The notes below the pieces were generated by a model that worked only from the letters and a program-made list of their open reading frames with translations, did not search any database and had not been told where the DNA came from. A stretch of 24,613 bases of DNA, taken from assembly GCA_046760985.1 (NCBI GenBank), contig JBHIFE010000010.1:1-24613 (forward strand), in the 5' to 3' direction. Made by a program: the position numbers and the translations under genes. Shown here in pieces: positions 20,884 through 24,613 of the stretch (position 1 is its first letter; each line of letters starts with the position of its first letter). This DNA is from JBHIFE01 sp046760985 (lineage in GTDB: Bacteria; Chloroflexota; Dehalococcoidia; Dehalococcoidales; RBG-16-60-22).

Positions 20884-23800
20884 ATGGATTACTTTCTAGG
20901 GATAGATATTGGCTCGGTCAATGCCAAACTGTCACTCATTGATGAGAGTGGCAGGGTCATTTACTTTGACTTTAAAAAAATAACGGCTAATCCCCGGGCA
21001 ACAGTTAACTTACTCATTGATAGCTTAGGCGAGGAGTTCAATCTGGAGCAGATTGTCAGTGCTGGTGTATCTGGTTCGGGCAAAGCTGTCATCCCCAAGG
21101 GACTCAACTGGGCAGAGTACAGTAGCTCACTGTCGATTGCTTCCGGGCTTCTTCACCACCATCCTGACGTCAAAACCATTATACAAATTGGTGGTCAGAC
21201 TTCCTTGGTCATTGGATTGGAAGACGGGTTGAAAAAACCGTGGAAGGTGGCATCAAACCCCCTCTGTGCTGCCGGAACGGGGAGGTTCCTTGAGCAGCAG
21301 GCATACCGACTTGGCATCAGCATGGATGACTTTGCCAGCCTGGCGTTGCGGTGCAAGGGTAGCCCACCCCGGATAGCTGCCAGATGCAGTGTCTTTGCCA
21401 AGAGTGACCTTATTCACCTCCAGCAGAAGGGCGCCCCAATTGAAGCGATGCTTTATGCGCTCTGTGAAAGCATTGCCCGGATGGTTGCTTCCCTCAAGAA
21501 AGGAACTTTTGAGGAACCGGTCTACCTCGTTGGCGGTGTTGCTGCCAATAGTGCTATCGTCAAGTCCCTCAATGAGGTACTCTCAACAAGGAACGGGCAT
21601 AAAGTGCAGATAATCGTCCCGGAAAACTACCTTTATATTGAGGCTTTAGGGTCGGCGTTGCTTTCAAGGGGAAAGAGCTCAAGAGTGGTTAGGCTGCCAG
21701 AAATAGATGCCCGGCAGCGCTATTTTGAAATGCCCAAGCTGGAGGATGTTACTGTTCCCGGGAATGGGACAAATCAGCAGATAGATGGACTGTGCCTCGG
21801 CTATCTCGGAGTTGATGTTGGCTCTACCAGCACCAAGGCGGTGATACTTGATGAATCTGGCACAAAGATCCTAGCCAAGAACTACCTAATGACTGCAGGG
21901 AGACCTATTGATGCCGTCAAGCAGGTCTTCAAGAACCTGCTTTTAGATGGTGCGGACAAGGTCACCATAGCTGGCGTAGGTGTTACCGGCTCCGGGAGAT
22001 ACTTGGTCGGTAGCTTCATCGGGGCAGACCTGATTAAGAACGAGATTACGGCGCAGACCAGAGCTGCTGCCGAAATAGACCCTGAAGCCGATATTATTGA
22101 GATCGGTGGTCAGGACTCCAAACTTGTCATCAAGAGAAATGGCGTTGTTGTTGACTACCAGATGAATAAGGCGTGCGCTGCTGGAACGGGGAGTTTCATT
22201 GATGAACTGGCTGAAATGCTTGGTATTTCGGTGAACAACGGGGATTTCGCCAATTTGGCATTCGCTGCACCCTATACCATTGACCTGGGAACAAGGTGTG
22301 CTGCTTTTATGGGTCAGGCAGTTGCTTCAGCCCAGCAGGAAGGCGTGCCCTTAGAAGTGATCACTGCCAGTCTTTCTAATTCCATAGCCAAGAATTATCT
22401 CTCCAAAGTAGTCGGTACCAGAAAACTGGGCAACAAAGTTATTCTTACCGGAGCCGTATTCTACAATGAGGCGGTTGTCTCTGCCTTTCATCAACAGCTT
22501 AAAGATAGAACCCTGGTTGTTGCCGAACACCGGGAAGTCAGCGGTGCCATCGGTGCTGCGCTTCTGGCAAAGGAGAAAATATCTGACCAAAGGTCAAAAT
22601 TCAAGGGATTCAAGAGGCTCGTTGATAGTGAGTGCATCTTCTCCACTTTCACCTGCAAGAGATGCGACAACAATTGCACTATCACCCGGATGCAGATGCC
22701 CAACGAGAAGACTACGTTCTATGGTAGCCGGTGTGACCGCTACGACAGTACCATCAGCCAAGTTAGGAGAGAAACCTTCTTTGACGAACGAGAAAGGTTG
22801 CTCTTTCAGGAATACAAGGAAGATTCTGGTGCCGGACTTTCAGTGGGGATTCCCCGGGCGCTCTTGGTATATGACTATGCACCACTACTTATTGGTTTTC
22901 TCAATGCACTTGGGGCTAAGGTCGTCCTTTCCAGCCAGACCTCCAAAGAAATCGTGGAGAAGGCGGTCGAGTTAAGCTACACTGATAGTTGTTTTCCTCT
23001 CAAGCTTCTCCATGGGCATGTAGCTGCGCTTAATAACGTTGATTATATTCTCTACCCTTGTACTATCCGGTTGGGCAAAAAAGAAGGGGATGAGAACCAG
23101 AAATACGCTTGCCCCCTGATTCAGGCGTCCCCATTCATAATACGTCAGGCTCTCAATCTCGGGGAAAGGCTGTTGACCCCCATCATTGACTTCGGTCGGG
23201 GCAACTTTGAGGTGATAAACAGTCTGGTTGATGTTGCGGTAAGGATGGGGTTCAGCAGAAGGAGTGGCAAGAAAGCGGCTCTGGCTGGCAGTAAAGCACA
23301 ACAAAGATTTGAGGTAGACCGAGCAACGTTTGGCAATAAGCTACTGAAGCAACTTGGTGAAAGCAACCAATTGGGTGTGGTTCTCTTCTCCAGGTCATAC
23401 ATGTCCCAAGATTCCGGGGCAAACCTTGGCATCGCTGAAAAACTGGCTCAGCTTGGTGTGGTGCCGATACCGCTTGATTTTCTACCTCTTGCCTCGGTAG
23501 ATCCCAAGGAATACTCAGACCGCCCGTACTGGCTATATGAGAGCAAGTTCATAGCTGGCGCTGCCATAACTGCATCAGAGCAACAGCTATATGGTCTGGT
23601 ACTGACCAACTTTGGCTGTGGACCCAACTCATTCATACTCAGGATTTTGGAAGATATTATGGGTGGCAAGCCTCTAGGACAGTTGGAAATTGATGAACAT
23701 GCCGCCGAGGCTGGCATCGTTACTCGTCTTGAAGCCTTCGTTGATACCATTAAAGGATATGCTTGTTCTGCTAAGTATCGTGAGGTCCAGCATAAAGACA

Positions 23801-24613
23801 TCTACCGAGGAACGTCAGTACACATCAATTCAAAGAAAATTCTTCTCATACCCAGGATGTCACCTCATGCCGAGGTCGTCGCTGCGGCAATGCGAGCCTG
23901 TGGGGTTGAGGCGACCGTCCTTCCTGAGCCAGACGAGCGTGATCTCCTCTATAGCAATCAGGTAACATCGGGCACGGAATGTCTACCCTATCGGGTAACT
24001 CTAGGTGGCTTTATGAGACTCTATTATGAGGATGGGGCTAATTTGAAGGATGCTGAGGGGTTTATGACTGGTTCGTACGGTCCATGCCGTCTCGGCAAGT
24101 ATGCTGCAGAACAGATCAGGATACTTAAGGAGATTGGCTTTGACCTGCCAATACGAACCACCGTCTCCAACAATGCTTATCGTGATTTGAACCTTGGTTC
24201 TGATTTTGAGCGCCTCGCCTGGAAGGGTATCGTTGCCACAGACTATTTACAAAAACTTCTCTGGCGCACTCGCCCTTACGAAAAACAGAGAGGGATGGCA
24301 GATAGACTGTTTGATGGCTACTTGAGCCAGATTGCGAACCGTATTCGCAAAAAAGAGAAATTCGATGACATCCTATTGCGGGCAGCTTCTGAATTCAAGT
24401 CCCTGATTGACCCTGACCTACCCAGAAGACCACTGGTTGGCATCAATGGTGAAATCTTTTTACGTTCCAACCGATTTAGCAACAACGACTTGGTGAAGGT
24501 ATGTGAAGATGCTGGTCTTGAAGTCATTGTTTCCCCGGTGGGGGAATGGATCAAATATACCTCACATAGGAATCTTGAGGATGCTATCAAGAACCGAAAA
24601 CTCAAGAAAATGG
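20884..24613 (+). CDS. Giant acyl-CoA dehydratase activase (BcrA/HgdC-type) fused to dehydratase-like region, 3' end outside window
   Basis: One frame is open for 1243 codons to the right edge. It begins with two ASKHA-type activase domains. Domain 1 (about 1-265) has GIDIGSVNAK, GGQTSLVI (103-110) and Cys128 (LCAAGTG) and Cys168 (RCSVFAKSD). Domain 2 (about 307-565) has GVDVGSTSTK, GGQDSKLVI (408-416) and Cys431 (ACAAGTG) and Cys472 (RCAAFMG). Such activases bind a 4Fe-4S cluster across a dimer and use ATP to inject electrons into 2-hydroxyacyl-CoA dehydratases or benzoyl-CoA-reductase-like enzymes. A Cys cluster follows (584, 591, 594, 598, 617), then a DUF2229/HgdB-like region with GIPRALLVYDYAPLL, SYTDSCFPLK, TNFGCGPNSF, VTSGTECLPYR and GSYGPCRLGKY. 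Related single-chain proteins are about 1400 residues, so little is missing. The substrate is unknown. An in-frame ATG at 20797 would add 29 residues; 20884 matches the family start. Confidence 0.9.
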   Translation, partial: MDYFLGIDIGSVNAKLSLIDESGRVIYFDFKKITANPRATVNLLIDSLGEEFNLEQIVSAGVSGSGKAVIPKGLNWAEYSSSLSIASGLLHHHPDVKTIIQIGGQTSLVIGLEDGLKKPWKVASNPLCAAGTGRFLEQQAYRLGISMDDFASLALRCKGSPPRIAARCSVFAKSDLIHLQQKGAPIEAMLYALCESIARMVASLKKGTFEEPVYLVGGVAANSAIVKSLNEVLSTRNGHKVQIIVPENYLYIEALGSALLSRGKSSRVVRLPEIDARQRYFEMPKLEDVTVPGNGTNQQIDGLCLGYLGVDVGSTSTKAVILDESGTKILAKNYLMTAGRPIDAVKQVFKNLLLDGADKVTIAGVGVTGSGRYLVGSFIGADLIKNEITAQTRAAAEIDPEADIIEIGGQDSKLVIKRNGVVVDYQMNKACAAGTGSFIDELAEMLGISVNNGDFANLAFAAPYTIDLGTRCAAFMGQAVASAQQEGVPLEVITASLSNSIAKNYLSKVVGTRKLGNKVILTGAVFYNEAVVSAFHQQLKDRTLVVAEHREVSGAIGAALLAKEKISDQRSKFKGFKRLVDSECIFSTFTCKRCDNNCTITRMQMPNEKTTFYGSRCDRYDSTISQVRRETFFDERERLLFQEYKEDSGAGLSVGIPRALLVYDYAPLLIGFLNALGAKVVLSSQTSKEIVEKAVELSYTDSCFPLKLLHGHVAALNNVDYILYPCTIRLGKKEGDENQKYACPLIQASPFIIRQALNLGERLLTPIIDFGRGNFEVINSLVDVAVRMGFSRRSGKKAALAGSKAQQRFEVDRATFGNKLLKQLGESNQLGVVLFSRSYMSQDSGANLGIAEKLAQLGVVPIPLDFLPLASVDPKEYSDRPYWLYESKFIAGAAITASEQQLYGLVLTNFGCGPNSFILRILEDIMGGKPLGQLEIDEHAAEAGIVTRLEAFVDTIKGYACSAKYREVQHKDIYRGTSVHINSKKILLIPRMSPHAEVVAAAMRACGVEATVLPEPDERDLLYSNQVTSGTECLPYRVTLGGFMRLYYEDGANLKDAEGFMTGSYGPCRLGKYAAEQIRILKEIGFDLPIRTTVSNNAYRDLNLGSDFERLAWKGIVATDYLQKLLWRTRPYEKQRGMADRLFDGYLSQIANRIRKKEKFDDILLRAASEFKSLIDPDLPRRPLVGINGEIFLRSNRFSNNDLVKVCEDAGLEVIVSPVGEWIKYTSHRNLEDAIKNRKLKKM

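Noticed and set aside
22466..22975. 169-codon plus-strand open frame within the activase
   Set aside because: It lies out of frame inside the activase, whose conserved motifs continue on both sides without interruption.

Overview
The window looks like a chromosomal segment from an anaerobic bacterium, most plausibly a Chloroflexota (Dehalococcoidia-like) lineage. This is an inference from gene content: a split-type glycine decarboxylase (gcvPA/gcvPB), several oxygen-sensitive Fe-S and radical-SAM enzymes, a giant acyl-CoA dehydratase activase, archaeal-flavoured genes (archaemetzincin, AmmeMemoRadiSam-type radical SAM, DUF362) and frequent TTG/GTG starts. No rRNA, tRNA, CRISPR array, insertion sequence or phage gene was seen.

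Layout. (1) 1-2780, + strand: the 3' part of dnaA, an AT-rich gap with degenerate DnaA-box-like 9-mers (a possible replication origin), then obg and nadD. (2) 2807-4512, - strand: a small DUF4870-type membrane protein and a membrane-anchored HtrA/DegP-like protease whose stalk is a 14-residue tandem coiled-coil repeat. (3) 4672-9115, + strand: a tight run of six genes: DUF362 ferredoxin-type protein, archaemetzincin, AmmeMemoRadiSam-type radical SAM enzyme, an HhH-GPD protein without the usual catalytic residues, DUF72 and DUF488. (4) 9216-10231, + strand: an ECF-transporter S component translationally coupled to a DUF1893 protein, behind a good sigma70 promoter. (5) 10228-16355, - strand: gcvH-gcvPA-gcvPB-lpd-lipB-lipA, preceded by a sigma70-like promoter (TTGACA-17-TATAAG), a tandem glycine riboswitch and an intrinsic terminator whose stem overlaps the aptamer-2 P1 strand. 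This arrangement predicts a glycine-activated ON switch. gcvT is not in the window. (6) 16770-16973: a small two-helix membrane protein, then about 530 bp without a gene. (7) 17505-20674: a glycine-betaine/proline-type ABC transporter, with proV-proW on + and the binding lipoprotein proX convergent on - under its own promoter. (8) 20884 to the window edge: one uninterrupted reading frame of at least 1243 codons, holding two BcrA/HgdC-type activase ATPase domains, a Cys-rich linker and a dehydratase-like C-terminal part.

How the genes fit together. Region 5 encodes the glycine cleavage P and H proteins and the E3 enzyme, together with the two enzymes that build lipoate on the H protein, so a single glycine signal could raise both the enzyme and its cofactor. 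Regions 3 and 8 are rich in Fe-S redox proteins suited to anaerobic metabolism. Two genes (DUF362 and the activase) have -10-like boxes only 8-13 nt before an ATG that lacks a Shine-Dalgarno sequence, suggesting leaderless or near-leaderless transcripts. I found no clearly new defence or mobile system. The strongest candidates for something under-described are the archaemetzincin/radical-SAM/HhH/DUF72/DUF488 operon and the giant double-activase protein.
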